Assembly (NCBI RefSeq): GCF_030538595.1
Contig: NZ_JAUNTS010000001.1
Coordinates: 46,190-110,189 of the forward strand
Source of the DNA: Kocuria sp.
GTDB lineage: Bacteria > Actinomycetota > Actinomycetes > Actinomycetales > Micrococcaceae
DNA length: 64,000 bases
Direction of reading: 5' to 3'
The notes under the pieces were generated by a model. The model was not told where the DNA came from. It did not search any database and saw nothing but the letters and a program-made list of their open reading frames with translations. This document shows positions 34,212 to 45,050 of the stretch, one piece after another. A program made the position numbers and the translations under genes. How positions within the stretch are numbered: position 1 is the first letter of the stretch; each line of letters opens with the position of its first letter.

Positions 34212-35466
34212 ATGTCACCCCGCACACAACGCGTCCTCGCAGACCGGGTGCCCACCACGGGCGTTGGAGTCCAGGAAGCCTGGCTCTACACCTGGTGCGG
34301 GTTGGTGCTGTACGCCCTGATGCTTTACGGACTCAGTGGCACAGTTCTGGTGGCTCGCGCGGCCCCACCCGATGTGTGGCTTTGGCTCCTCCTGGCAACC
34401 GGTTCTGCCGCTTTTGTGGGTTTCACCCTGTTCTGCCGAGTCCTGTACCACGGTCTGTGGGCGGCCACGCTGAAGCTCAGTGACCTGGCCATGCTGCTTC
34501 TCCCCGCTGCAGCCGCCTCCATTGTGAGTTTGGTCCACCCGGATCGCTTTTTGCTGGGCCAAGTTCCACTCTTCATTGCCGCCAGCACCCTGGCTTTTGC
34601 GGTGCCCCGCAGCATGTGCTTGCCGGTCCTGGCCACGGCTGCAGCGTGGGTTGTAGGGGCGGTGACAGCAGGGCAGCTTCTGCAGCCAGCGGCCACTCAG
34701 CAGATGTGGGCGGACCTGGCTCCCAATCTGGCTCCCACTTTGTTCATGGCAGCCCTGACGCCCCTGATGGTCCTGATCAGTGTGTGGTGGTGGAGTGTGG
34801 TGTTCCGCCTGGACGCTGCGCGCCAGACGGAATCTGATCTTGCCGTCACCCGCGAGCGCCTGCGGTTTGCCTCCGATCTCCATGACATTCAAGGCCACCA
34901 CTTGCAGGTGATTGCACTGAAAGCGGAATTGGCGGAACGGCTCCTGGACCGGGATCTGCGTGGCGCCCGGCAGCAGTTACAGGAGACTCGCCAAGAGGCC
35001 CAGACAGCTCTGGAGCAGACCCGGGCCTTGGTCCAGGGGCTTCGCCAGGTTTCCTTGGAGGAGGAACTTGCCAATGCCGCGGATGTTCTGAGCAGCGCGG
35101 GGATTGTGACCACCCATGAGGCGGGGGGGGGGTGCGCCGTCGTCGTCCGCAGTCCGGCACACGCTGGGGCTGGTCACCCGGGAGGCCACCACAGCCACTT
35201 ACACTGTGGGGCGCGGTTCCGGCGGGGATTGGCGGTTGACTGTCACCAACGACGGCGCCGCACCTCCCCCGTCTACCGCCCTCCCCAGTGGTGGTACAGG
35301 GGTGCAGACCACCGGCACGGGATTGCAAGGGCTACGGGAACGAGTGGGTGCGCTGGGCGGCCACCTGTCCGTTGAACACTCCGGCGACCAGTTCAGCCTG
35401 ACGGTGACCATTCCCCACGATCCCGCCGTGGACAGCACCCATCACGACTCCGTAGGAGCCCACTGA
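34212..35466 (+). pseudogene. DesK-type histidine kinase interrupted at a ten-G tract
   Basis: A NarL/DesK-class membrane sensor kinase whose frame is broken in the ATPase domain. The first part (from ATG 34212) has six hydrophobic segments, then RLRFASDLHDIQGHHLQVIALK, the phosphoacceptor region (SDLHDIQGHHLQ). At 35123-35132 there are ten consecutive G. The natural continuation lies in another frame: HTLGLVTREA, then GGTGVQTTGTGLQGLRERVG (G-box), ending at 35466, two bases before the regulator gene. With nine or twelve G the two parts join into one chain of about 417 residues. As given, the product would run to 35375 with an unrelated basic tail. It may be phase-variable, a true mutation or a base-calling error. 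A TACGGT box ends seven bases before ATG 34212. Confidence 0.85.
35123..35132 (+). repeat. Ten-G homopolymer inside the kinase gene
   Basis: A run of ten G interrupts the kinase reading frame between the phosphoacceptor and ATP-binding domains. Loss of one G or gain of two would restore the frame. Confidence 0.9.
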
Positions 35467-35467
35467 G

Positions 35468-36070
35468 ATGATCACGCTCATTGTTGCTGATGATGAACAT
35501 TTGATCCGCGGCGCCCTGGTGGCCCTCCTGAATTTGGAGGAAGACATCCAGGTGGTGGCGGATACGGACACCTCCACGGAGGCCATTGCCCTGGCTCAGA
35601 AACATCAACCAGATGTGTGTTTGCTGGATTTGGAGATGCCGCCCACAGACGGACTGGATGCCTCCGAGCAGATCCTGCGTACCGTTGCCACCAAAACCGT
35701 GATCGTCACCCGGCACGCGCGCCCCGGTGTGCTGCGCCGGGCTCTGGCTTCCAAAGTCTCCGGCTTTGTGCCCAAATCAACACCGGCTCAGGAATTGGCG
35801 GATGTGATTCGTCAGGTGGCGGCCGGCAAACGCTACGTGGACCCGGAGATTGCCGCGGCTGCCCTGTCTGCAGAACGGTGCCCACTGACGGAGCGCGAGT
35901 TGGACGTACTGCGGGAATCCCGCGCCACCACACAGATCACAGACATTGCACACCGGCTGCACTTGGCCCCGGGGACCGTACGCAATTACCTGTCCACCGC
36001 CATGACCAAACTGGACGCCCGGACGCGGCATGAAGCTGCGGAAACCGCGTGGCAACAGGGCTGGATCTAG
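35468..36070 (+). CDS. DesR-type response regulator
   Basis: The 200-residue partner of the broken kinase. The receiver domain has LIVADDEHLIRGAL, the phosphoacceptor Asp in VCLLDLEMPPTDGL, and the lysine in SGFVPKSTP. The LuxR-type DNA-binding domain is LTERELDVLR followed by AHRLHLAPGTVRNYLSTAM, the RLHLxPGTVRNYLS pattern of the DesR subfamily, whose best-known member senses membrane fluidity in Bacillus. No fatty acid desaturase gene is in the window, so the regulon is unknown. The gene is intact although its kinase is not, so it could be orphaned or served by another kinase. Confidence 0.9.
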   Translation: MITLIVADDEHLIRGALVALLNLEEDIQVVADTDTSTEAIALAQKHQPDVCLLDLEMPPTDGLDASEQILRTVATKTVIVTRHARPGVLRRALASKVSGFVPKSTPAQELADVIRQVAAGKRYVDPEIAAAALSAERCPLTERELDVLRESRATTQITDIAHRLHLAPGTVRNYLSTAMTKLDARTRHEAAETAWQQGWI

Positions 36071-36107
36071 CTACCGGCCACGCTCAGTCGCCTATAGGTC
36101 AACCGGG

Positions 36108-36818
36108 TCACCAAGCTGGTAGCTCCGGTGCTTCCACGCCCTCCGGTAGGTACACATTCTCAGCATCCCCGCGGGCCAACCACGCCAAGATGCCCTCCCG
36201 GTCGCCTTCCACCCGCAGGGCACCGTCCCCCACGGTCCACTCATCGCGCTCATCAGTCACAATGTGCATACCGGGAGCATTCTTGACCTGCATGGTGCGC
36301 ACGGCAGCCTCCAGGGCATCCCGCACGGAATCAGGGTCAGCTTCCTCAATCTCCCACTGGGTGTCCAAGTCAGCGTGATGCAGCACAATTTCCGTGACCA
36401 TCACGCCGGGTAGTTGATGCGGGGCAAAACGCTTGCGCCCCAAGGCCAATTCTTCCACCGCCGGTTCGGCCAACAGTCGCGGTGCATTCTCCAAGAAGAA
36501 CTGAATGGCTGCACGCGCTTCAGCTTTGAGTTCAGCCGGAGACAGGGCAGCGGTCTCAGCAATGAGCTGCGCACGTTCCTCCGCGGAGTCGTAGGGCGCT
36601 TGCTGGTTTCCCGTTTCAGCCCAGTCGATCAGACGCACCAAACGCCGGGACACCACCGCCACGTGGGCCACCACATCGGCTCTGCTCCAGCCGTCGCACA
36701 GGGAGGGGTGAGTGAATTCATGGTCGTGAAAAGACTCCACGGTGGAGAGGTACTGCTCAGTTTCGCGCTCCAGACGGGAGAGATCGGAGCGGAGACGTGC
36801 GGGGCTGTGCTGACTCAT
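36108..36818 (-). CDS. Maleylpyruvate isomerase/mycothiol-dependent family protein
   Basis: A 236-residue DinB-like four-helix protein of the mycothiol-dependent maleylpyruvate isomerase family. It has an N-terminal metal-binding domain with HPSLCDGWSRADVVAHVAV (the first His and the downstream His of the triad), and a third His in MVTEIVLHHADLD. The C-terminal 80 residues (EEADPDSVRDALEAAVRTM and TVGDGALRVEGDREGILAWL) form the SCP2-like MDMPI C-terminal domain. The reaction of this copy is unknown. The start is ATG 36818; a TAGGGT box ends seven bases upstream, so the transcript may be nearly leaderless. It fits the mycothiol theme with the MshB-like gene. Confidence 0.85.
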   Translation of the reverse strand: MSQHSPARLRSDLSRLERETEQYLSTVESFHDHEFTHPSLCDGWSRADVVAHVAVVSRRLVRLIDWAETGNQQAPYDSAEERAQLIAETAALSPAELKAEARAAIQFFLENAPRLLAEPAVEELALGRKRFAPHQLPGVMVTEIVLHHADLDTQWEIEEADPDSVRDALEAAVRTMQVKNAPGMHIVTDERDEWTVGDGALRVEGDREGILAWLARGDAENVYLPEGVEAPELPAW

Positions 36819-37008
36819 GTCACCCACCCTAACCACCGATTGTGACGCTCAACACCCGTTAGAACCCACTGTTTTATACCCCTTTTTAATGAATGGCTTG
36901 CTCTGTCTGTGCCGATGACCGCCGGGCACTCTCCGGGTTGGCACCCCGAGTGCTGCTAAAACCCCTCAAAAGCGACGGCAAGGCCAACCCTCCCGTAGGC
37001 TTCCTGAC

Positions 37009-37674
37009 ATGAACGAGCATGATCCGGAGGTTGCCGCCCCCTACGCTGCGCAGCCAGAGACCAACCCGGCCGACCGCACCGCAGCTGCGGACTCCCATGG
37101 CACGCCTGCGCCATCCGATCCGGTGACCTACCTGGTGGTGGACGGGGAGAACATTGACGCCACGCTGGGCATGTCCTTGCTGGAGCGCAAACCGCGTCCG
37201 GATGAGCGCCCGCGATGGGAACGGGTCATGCAGGGTGCCCGCAGGCTGTGGGACCAGCGCACCAAGGGCTTGTTCTTCCTCAACGGCTCCAATGGGCACT
37301 TGCCGTTCAGCTTTGTGGCCGCTCTGCGTGGTTTTGACTACCAGGTGGTCCCGCTCTCCGGCCCGGCACGGGTCAAGGTGGTGGATGTAGGTATCCAACG
37401 CACCCTGGATGCCATCCTGGAACAGGGCCACGGTGACGTGGTGTTGGCCACCCATGACATTGACTTTGTGGACCAGTTGCGAGCTCTGCTTGCTGACGGT
37501 CGCAAGGTTTCCGTGTTGTGCTTCCGCGAGCTGCTCTCCGCAGGTCTTCATGATCTGGAGGAGGAGGGCTTGGAGATCGTGGATCTGGAAGACGATTTTG
37601 AGGCTTTCAACGCCCCACTGCCGCGTCTGCGGATCATCGACCTGGACGCCTTCGACCCCGTTCGTTACCTGTAG
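37009..37674 (+). CDS. NYN-domain PIN-like nuclease
   Basis: A 221-residue NYN-domain (LabA/DUF88) protein, probably a metal-dependent RNase. The first 38 residues are polar and look disordered. The domain begins YLVVDGENIDATLG, whose aspartate is a predicted catalytic residue. Further acidic positions are in VVDVGIQRTLDA and VLATHDIDFVDQL, completing the PIN-like acidic cluster. The RNA target is unknown. There is no clear toxin-antitoxin partner. It starts at ATG 37009; ZupT begins 67 bases after the stop on the same strand. Confidence 0.85.
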   Translation: MNEHDPEVAAPYAAQPETNPADRTAAADSHGTPAPSDPVTYLVVDGENIDATLGMSLLERKPRPDERPRWERVMQGARRLWDQRTKGLFFLNGSNGHLPFSFVAALRGFDYQVVPLSGPARVKVVDVGIQRTLDAILEQGHGDVVLATHDIDFVDQLRALLADGRKVSVLCFRELLSAGLHDLEEEGLEIVDLEDDFEAFNAPLPRLRIIDLDAFDPVRYL

Positions 37675-37741
37675 TTCCGGCGCCGCGTACGTGGTGGATG
37701 GGGTTTTGGACAGTGCACTGCTGAGCGAATTCAGCGGCACC

Positions 37742-38587
37742 ATGGGCGTGGCCTTCACGCTGACTCTGCTGGCTGGATTGGCCACCGGAGTAGGCGGCTT
37801 GATCGCGCTGATCGCCAGCCGCTCGAACGCAAAATTTCTGGCGGTGAGCCTGGGCTTTTCGGCCGGCGTGATGCTCTATGTCTCTTTCTTGGAGATCATG
37901 CCCAAAGCACTGGAGTTCCTGGCCACAGATCTGGGCCAACGCCCCGGCGCGTGGGCCATGGTGGCCGGATTTTTTGGCGGGATCGCCCTGATAGCCGTGA
38001 TCGACCGGCTGGTGTCCGCATCAGCGAATCCCCACGAATTCACCTACGACGCCGCGGACATCCACCCGGAAACCAGGCAAGCCGTCCAGACGCAGCCAGG
38101 TGCCACCACCACGACCAGCACCAGCACCGCCGAACGTGCCCTGCTGCGCATGGGACTGATGACCGCTCTGGCCATTGCCATCCACAATTTCCCCGAAGGT
38201 TTTGCCACCTTCATGACCGCCCTGGCCGACCCCACGCTGGCCGTTCCCATTGCCATCGCAATCGCGCTGCACAACATCCCGGAAGGCATTGCCGTGGCAG
38301 TGCCCGTGTATCAAGCCACCGGTTCCCGCACGAAAGCCGCGGGGTTGGCTTTCCTCTCCGGACTGGCAGAACCGGTCGGCGCGCTCCTGGGATTCGCCAT
38401 CCTGGCCCCATTCCTCACGGGCACCCTGTTCGGCGTCGTTTTTGCCGCGGTGGCCGGGATCATGGTCTTCATTTCTCTGGACAAACTCCTGCCCACCGCA
38501 GAGAAATACGGCGGCCATCACCTCTGCATTTACGGTCTGGTGGCTGGAATGCTGGTCATGGCCCTCAGCCTGGTGCTCATGCTCTGA
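37742..38587 (+). CDS. zupT: ZupT/ZIP-family divalent metal importer
   Basis: A 281-residue ZIP transporter (zinc, iron, manganese uptake) with eight membrane helices. The metal-site motifs are HNFPEG in helix IV and HNIPEG in helix V, exactly as in E. coli ZupT. SGLAEPVGALLGF is the next conserved helix. The cytosolic loop between helices III and IV contains HEFTYDAADIHPETR. I chose ATG 37742 (MGVAFTLTLLAG), which aligns with the ZupT start; GTG codons at 37691 and 37694 would add about 17 residues. No strong ribosome binding site is visible for either. No Zur-like box was found upstream. Confidence 0.88.
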   Translation: MGVAFTLTLLAGLATGVGGLIALIASRSNAKFLAVSLGFSAGVMLYVSFLEIMPKALEFLATDLGQRPGAWAMVAGFFGGIALIAVIDRLVSASANPHEFTYDAADIHPETRQAVQTQPGATTTTSTSTAERALLRMGLMTALAIAIHNFPEGFATFMTALADPTLAVPIAIAIALHNIPEGIAVAVPVYQATGSRTKAAGLAFLSGLAEPVGALLGFAILAPFLTGTLFGVVFAAVAGIMVFISLDKLLPTAEKYGGHHLCIYGLVAGMLVMALSLVLML

Positions 38588-38688
38588 CCCGCCACCAACT
38601 GCTCTGCCCCTCCACCGACCCTGACCTCCCAGGGTTTACCTGAGCAATGAACACCGGCCTGAGCCAACCACGCCGAGCGGCGTCGTCG

Positions 38689-39093
38689 TCAGCGGTATTG
38701 CTGCACCGAATCCCCGCGGGCCACACCGCGCTGCGGTTCAAACATGCCCAGGATCAGGCTCACCACGGAAATGACCAGCGAGCCCAGAACTGCGGCTGGC
38801 CAAAAACCATCCACGTGCCAAGCGCCACCAAACCAACCCATGATGGCCGATGCCACCAGCAGCATGATCGCGTTGATCACGATCAGGAACAGCCCAAAAC
38901 TGAGGATCACCAGACACCCGGTGAGGAACGTGAAAATGGGTTTGACCACGGCGTTGAGCGCCCCCAGAACTGCCGCCACCGCCACAATGGCCAACACTTG
39001 GGCCCCCACGCTGCTGTCCGTGATGTAAATCCCAGGTACCAACCAGGTTGCAGCGGCAACCGCAAGTGCATTGACCAACCAACGCCAGATCAC
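38689..39093 (-). CDS. Four-helix membrane protein of the Phage_holin_4_2 family
   Basis: A 134-residue membrane protein of PF04020. Despite the family name most members are chromosomal proteins of unknown function, not phage lysis genes. It has four hydrophobic segments; WLVNALAVAAATWLVPGI at the N-terminus and LGALNAVVKPI and GWFGGAWHVDGFWPAAVLGS are family hallmarks. I place the start at GTG 39093 because GGAGG lies five bases upstream and the product then begins at the family N-terminus (VIWRWLVNALA). The C-terminal tail is short and polar. Confidence 0.83.
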   Translation of the reverse strand: MIWRWLVNALAVAAATWLVPGIYITDSSVGAQVLAIVAVAAVLGALNAVVKPIFTFLTGCLVILSFGLFLIVINAIMLLVASAIMGWFGGAWHVDGFWPAAVLGSLVISVVSLILGMFEPQRGVARGDSVQQYR

Positions 39094-39281
39094 GTGAACC
39101 TCCAGAACACACGAGTGAATCAATTGATGACCACTGTGCCCCACAAACCTTTGGACAGGGCGCGTCAACCCTGATGATCCGCTGACGGTGGACGGTCACA
39201 CGGGTCCGCTGAACGTGGCCACGGGAGCGGAATCGGGTAAGTTTGAGGCTGATCGCATCCTGTATTCCGCGCGGCATTTGA

Positions 39282-41555
<2,274 letters not shown>

Positions 41556-41583
41556 GCACCTAGCTGCGGGTGAGCTTGTCACC

Positions 41584-41629
41584 ACGACGCCCCGGGTTCC
41601 CGTACTTTCTCGGGAACCCGGGGCGTCGT
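41584..41629. terminator. Bidirectional terminator after icd
   Basis: A perfect 18-bp stem (41584-41601, 41612-41629) starts ACGACGCCCCGGGTTCCC, with a 10-base loop containing CTTTC. It lies between convergent icd and the VOC gene. The outer ACGACGCC word is shared with the palindrome at 13579. Confidence 0.85.
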
Positions 41630-41666
41630 CGTCGTACCGGGTGTTGCGCCGGGTGCGCCGGTTTAC

Positions 41667-42128
41667 TCAGGCGTGCGCCTGGGAGTCAGCGCGATCTTCG
41701 GCATCCTGCCCGCGTTCCATGGGGACGGAGATCTGCCAGTTGATGCCGTAGCGATCCGCGCACCAGCCAAACTTGGGGCTGAACGGATACTCCCCCAGTT
41801 CCATGAGAACCTGACCACCTTCCGTCAGCGTGGACCACGCGTGGTCCACCTCCTCCTCCGTGTCGCATTCCACGGTGTAGGAGTGCGCGGGGCTGAAGCC
41901 GAACTGATGGGCATGGGCGCTGTCCATGACCCGCACAGGTACACCGGCAATCACGGCCTCGGCCTGCATCACGGTGCCGGGGGTCTCCTCCCCCGCGCCC
42001 TCTTCCCAGCGGTTGATCCAGCCCAGGCTGGAATTGGGGAATGCCGAAATCCACAGCTCCAAAGCGGCCTCAGCGTGACCGTGCTGGTCATTGGCAAACA
42101 TCAAAGTGGGGGTCATGCTGGCGCTCAT
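41667..42128 (-). CDS. VOC-superfamily protein (PhnB-like)
   Basis: A 153-residue vicinal-oxygen-chelate protein of the PhnB/3-dmu-9_3-mt subgroup. TPTLMFANDQHGHAEAALELW is the first module start, and FGWCADRYGINWQIS is the signature near the C-terminus. The enzymatic role is unknown; many members are annotated as glyoxalase-like or antibiotic-resistance-like without proof. ATG 42128 has AAGGAG eight bases upstream. A 9-bp dyad (42188-42212) lies 60-85 bases before the start and may be an operator. Confidence 0.85.
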   Translation of the reverse strand: MSASMTPTLMFANDQHGHAEAALELWISAFPNSSLGWINRWEEGAGEETPGTVMQAEAVIAGVPVRVMDSAHAHQFGFSPAHSYTVECDTEEEVDHAWSTLTEGGQVLMELGEYPFSPKFGWCADRYGINWQISVPMERGQDAEDRADSQAHA

Positions 42129-42187
42129 GGTGCTCCTTGGTGAGGCATCGCGGTCGGTATCGGGTTGTGGGGTCGGCTCTGGGCTGT

Positions 42188-42212
42188 GCTGTGTCCTGAG
42201 TCGGGACACAGC
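42188..42212. promoter_or_regulatory. Operator-like 9-bp dyad upstream of the VOC gene
   Basis: GCTGTGTCC (42188-42196) and GGACACAGC (42204-42212) form a perfect dyad with a 7-base spacer. It lies between the diacylglycerol kinase stop (42238) and the VOC gene start. It could be an operator for a TetR- or MarR-type regulator, or a weak terminator of the kinase gene. Confidence 0.5.
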
Positions 42213-42237
42213 GTAACGGGCCATTGACCGGCCACCG

Positions 42238-43314
42238 TCAATTGCTGTGCTGCGTGTGGTGGACAGGTGGTGGACCGGGACTGGGGTGGGGCCGCTGCTG
42301 TGCGGGTACGGCCACCCACAGGCAACGTGGCTCCACGCGGACGTGAACTTCCGTGGTGAGCCCCAGGAAATCGCCGTCAACTTGCAGCGCCACCGGACAA
42401 GGTGTGCGCAGCACTGCTGAATCCACGGTGCGGTAGGTCAAGGCTCGCGCATCTTTTGCCTTGCCACGCAGCCCGTGGAAGGCAACCCCTGCCCAGTCAG
42501 TGAGTCTGGCCGGGGTGCTCAGCAGCATTTCCAGATGACCATTTTGTGGATCTGCTTCTGGGAACACGGAGATTCCGGCTGGAATCCGGGAGGTGTTGCC
42601 CCACAGAACAGACCAGGCGGTCACGTGCCGGCTCGCTGCCCCGTCCACACTGAGGGTGTAGTCCTGCGCAGTGGCCGCCAGGTGACGTGCCCCGGTACGC
42701 AGGTAAGCCATCCACCCGAGCTTGCCTTTGGTGGCCTCGGAGGTTTCGGCCACCGCAGTGGCATGGTGGCCCACCCCTGCGGCCGCCAAGAAAGACTGAC
42801 TCTGCCACGTGGTCTGTTGCCGAGCATCCTTGGATACCGCGGTATTGACCCTTGGCCGCTGCACCCTCCCCGCAGCGGTGCCCTGCGCCCCCGGTTCTGC
42901 GGTGGGGTGGATGCGCCAGGTCAGTTCCGGGACATCATGAAGTTGTGGGGCCTCATGCAACGCACGGTGCACGGCACGTTGCACCCAGGTGCGTCCCGTC
43001 ACCCGCGTGGCAGCTAACCCCAGATTCAAGGCAAAGAGGTTGGCTGTTCCGGTGGGGATGATTCCAAGTACGGCCTGGGTGGATTTCAGCCCTGCGGCTA
43101 CCTGACGTACCGTGCCGTCACCGCCCACCACCACCACACGCTGCGCACCCCGTTCCACGGCCCACTGAGCCTGCGCGCGCCCCGGTTCCGCCACCGTGGT
43201 GTGCACGATCTCAGGCTCCGGCCATCCCGCCGCGCGGCACTGTTGAATCAACGTTTCCCGCACCGCAGTGGCATGACGGCGAGCGGGATTGATGATCCCC
43301 ACAACACCGGTCAC
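42238..43314 (-). CDS. Diacylglycerol kinase-family lipid kinase
   Basis: A 358-residue DAGK-catalytic-domain protein (YegS/DgkB type), which phosphorylates diacylglycerol or a related lipid at the membrane. The nucleotide motif VVGGDGTVRQVA has GGDGT at residues 64-68, and GIIPTGTANLFALNLG follows. The second, beta-sandwich domain ends with CPVALQVDGDFLG and VHVRVEPRCLWVAV. Between the domains an insert of about 35 residues (ELTWRIHPTAEPGAQGTAAG to KDARQQ) is longer than usual. The C-terminal Pro/His tail is low complexity. It lies 15 bases downstream of the LapA-like gene and is probably co-transcribed with it. Confidence 0.88.
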   Translation of the reverse strand: MTGVVGIINPARRHATAVRETLIQQCRAAGWPEPEIVHTTVAEPGRAQAQWAVERGAQRVVVVGGDGTVRQVAAGLKSTQAVLGIIPTGTANLFALNLGLAATRVTGRTWVQRAVHRALHEAPQLHDVPELTWRIHPTAEPGAQGTAAGRVQRPRVNTAVSKDARQQTTWQSQSFLAAAGVGHHATAVAETSEATKGKLGWMAYLRTGARHLAATAQDYTLSVDGAASRHVTAWSVLWGNTSRIPAGISVFPEADPQNGHLEMLLSTPARLTDWAGVAFHGLRGKAKDARALTYRTVDSAVLRTPCPVALQVDGDFLGLTTEVHVRVEPRCLWVAVPAQQRPHPSPGPPPVHHTQHSN

Positions 43315-43328
43315 GGTGGGCCGACCGC

Positions 43329-43859
43329 TCAGCGCAGGGTGCGCTTGATCGACTCCCGTTCTTTCTCCAGCTTGTGCAGACGGCGGGTGACCACAATCAA
43401 TCGGATGGAACCCACCATGGCCATGATCAAACCACCGGCCACGGCGGCCAGCAGCATGGCCACCCCCAGTGGCAAGTTGAACTCCCAGGCCATGTAGGAA
43501 ATCAAGACGTCGTTCATGTTCTGCAGGACGAACACCAACAGGAGTACCAGCAGTACCAAACCAATGATCAGAGCCACCCAGGTGGCGCCTGTGGCTCCTC
43601 CCCTGGCACGTCCGTCCAATGCTGGATCAAGCTCGGGCTGCGGCTGTGCGGCACGGTTGTCCTGCGCCACCGGCCGCTCGGCCTCCGGGCTGGTATTGCG
43701 CCGACGGTTCTCAGCAGGCCGCGTCTCCTGGGGGGTCTGCGGCGATTGCGAAGCCGGGGCATTCTGCACGGGCTGTTGACCGGCCGCTGGATTCTGCTGG
43801 CCGGATGGCTCTTGCCACGGGGTTTGGCCCGGCGTGTTGCCGGCGGGGTGCTGGGACAT
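43329..43859 (-). CDS. LapA/DUF1049-domain membrane protein
   Basis: A 176-residue protein with a long hydrophilic N-terminus (about residues 1-90, rich in Q, P, A and N, likely disordered), then two membrane helices: WVALIIGLVLLVLLLVFVLQN and VAMLLAAVAGGLIMAMVGSI. FVLQNMNDVLISYMAWEFNLPLG between them is the DUF1049 hallmark. A basic C-terminal coiled helix follows. E. coli LapA acts in lipopolysaccharide assembly, which is not relevant here, so the function is open. ATG 43859 has GGAGG five bases upstream. Confidence 0.83.
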   Translation of the reverse strand: MSQHPAGNTPGQTPWQEPSGQQNPAAGQQPVQNAPASQSPQTPQETRPAENRRRNTSPEAERPVAQDNRAAQPQPELDPALDGRARGGATGATWVALIIGLVLLVLLLVFVLQNMNDVLISYMAWEFNLPLGVAMLLAAVAGGLIMAMVGSIRLIVVTRRLHKLEKERESIKRTLR

Positions 43860-43925
43860 CGCTGCCTCCAAAGGGTCAAGGATGGGGACGGTTCATCAGT
43901 ATTCTTCAGGTTACATTCCAGCTGG

Positions 43926-45050
43926 TCATAATCCAGCGCGGTCCAATGCCTCCACAGCCATGCGACGCCCCACGGCAATGACTTCTTGGGCACGGTCAAA
44001 ATCAAAAGTGGCACAGACATCCGAGGGTACGGAGACCAAAACATCTGGGGGTTGGACAGCAAGACGGGGCAGTTCAATGGCCGTCTGCATGACCTCCAAG
44101 GCGGAAACCATCATGTCCACGGTTGACAGGTCCTTGGGCAGAGCCTCAAAGGCGCTGGACCACTCCGGTCCAGGTTTGCCGGAATGCCGCCCGCCCAGCC
44201 ACCGGCTCTCCGCGTGGTCCTCCGCACCATCCTGTTTGCGTGTGCGCAGAAAAGCTGCTGACTCCCGCCACGGTTGGGCCACGCGCTCTCGCCACCGACC
44301 TGCCAATCCGGCAGACATGGACGCAGACGACGGCGACGCACCGGAGCCGCCTTGCGACCCCCGACCACCGGATGGAGATGGCGCCGCCACACCGTCAGGC
44401 AGCGTGAGCAGATCCTCCGTTGGCGGATCAATCTGCTCATCTTGACTGGTGGGGCCCTGCTCCGTGTGCAATCCGGTGTCCACGCTCTGTTGACCCAAAC
44501 CAGGTCTGTTACGGCCGAACAGGGACACCGCCACGGTGGCCTCCGAGATGAAATGGGAGGAGGCATCCACCGGCAACGGATTCAGAATCCCACCATCCGC
44601 CAGCAGACGCCCCCGGTACACCACGGGAGTGATGGCCGTGGGAATGGCAATGGAAGCCCGGACCGCGGTCAGCAGCGGACCGTCATGGAACCAGACCTCA
44701 CGGCGATTGGTCAGATCCGTGGCCACGGCCGTGTAGGGAATGGGAAGCTCCTCAATACGGATGTCCCCGATCAAGGAATGCAGCTTGTCCATGAGCCGGT
44801 CGGATTTGAACAACCCCGGACCTGACACGGACAGGTCCGCGTACCGGAAAACCTCGCTACGCTTCAGCGGTTCCACAAACGCCCTGAAATCCTCCAGCGC
44901 GCCGGCTGCATACATGCCGCCCACCAGCGCCCCCATGGAACACCCTGCAATGGAGACAATCTGATGTCCACGGTGCAGGAGTTCATCAATCACACCAATG
45001 TGGGCATAACCGCGTGCGCCACCTGATCCCAGCACCAAAGCAATTTCCAC
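43926..45050 (-). CDS. Patatin-like phospholipase (RssA type)
   Basis: A 374-residue patatin-family acyl hydrolase. From GTG 45050 the product begins VEIALVLGSGGARGYAHIG. The oxyanion motif GSGGARG is at residues 8-14, the nucleophile is S38 in AGCSMGALVG, and the dyad partner is D152 in LLADGGILNP. A polar insert of about 100 residues follows the catalytic domain (S/G/P-rich, with a basic segment), then a C-terminal PRLAVQPPDVLVSVPSDVC block. GGAAGGAG stands five bases before GTG 45050, which makes this start much better than the ATG at 45170. Substrate is unknown, probably a membrane lipid. Confidence 0.87.
   Translation of the reverse strand: MEIALVLGSGGARGYAHIGVIDELLHRGHQIVSIAGCSMGALVGGMYAAGALEDFRAFVEPLKRSEVFRYADLSVSGPGLFKSDRLMDKLHSLIGDIRIEELPIPYTAVATDLTNRREVWFHDGPLLTAVRASIAIPTAITPVVYRGRLLADGGILNPLPVDASSHFISEATVAVSLFGRNRPGLGQQSVDTGLHTEQGPTSQDEQIDPPTEDLLTLPDGVAAPSPSGGRGSQGGSGASPSSASMSAGLAGRWRERVAQPWRESAAFLRTRKQDGAEDHAESRWLGGRHSGKPGPEWSSAFEALPKDLSTVDMMVSALEVMQTAIELPRLAVQPPDVLVSVPSDVCATFDFDRAQEVIAVGRRMAVEALDRAGL

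Noticed and set aside
38689..39093. Phage holin suggesting a prophage
   Set aside because: The family carries a holin-like name but is widespread on chromosomes; no phage genes are nearby.
42238..43314. Sphingosine or NAD kinase in place of diacylglycerol kinase-family
   Set aside because: GGDGT alone fits several families, but the domain order and the PTGTANLFA motif fit the bacterial DAGK family; the exact lipid remains open.
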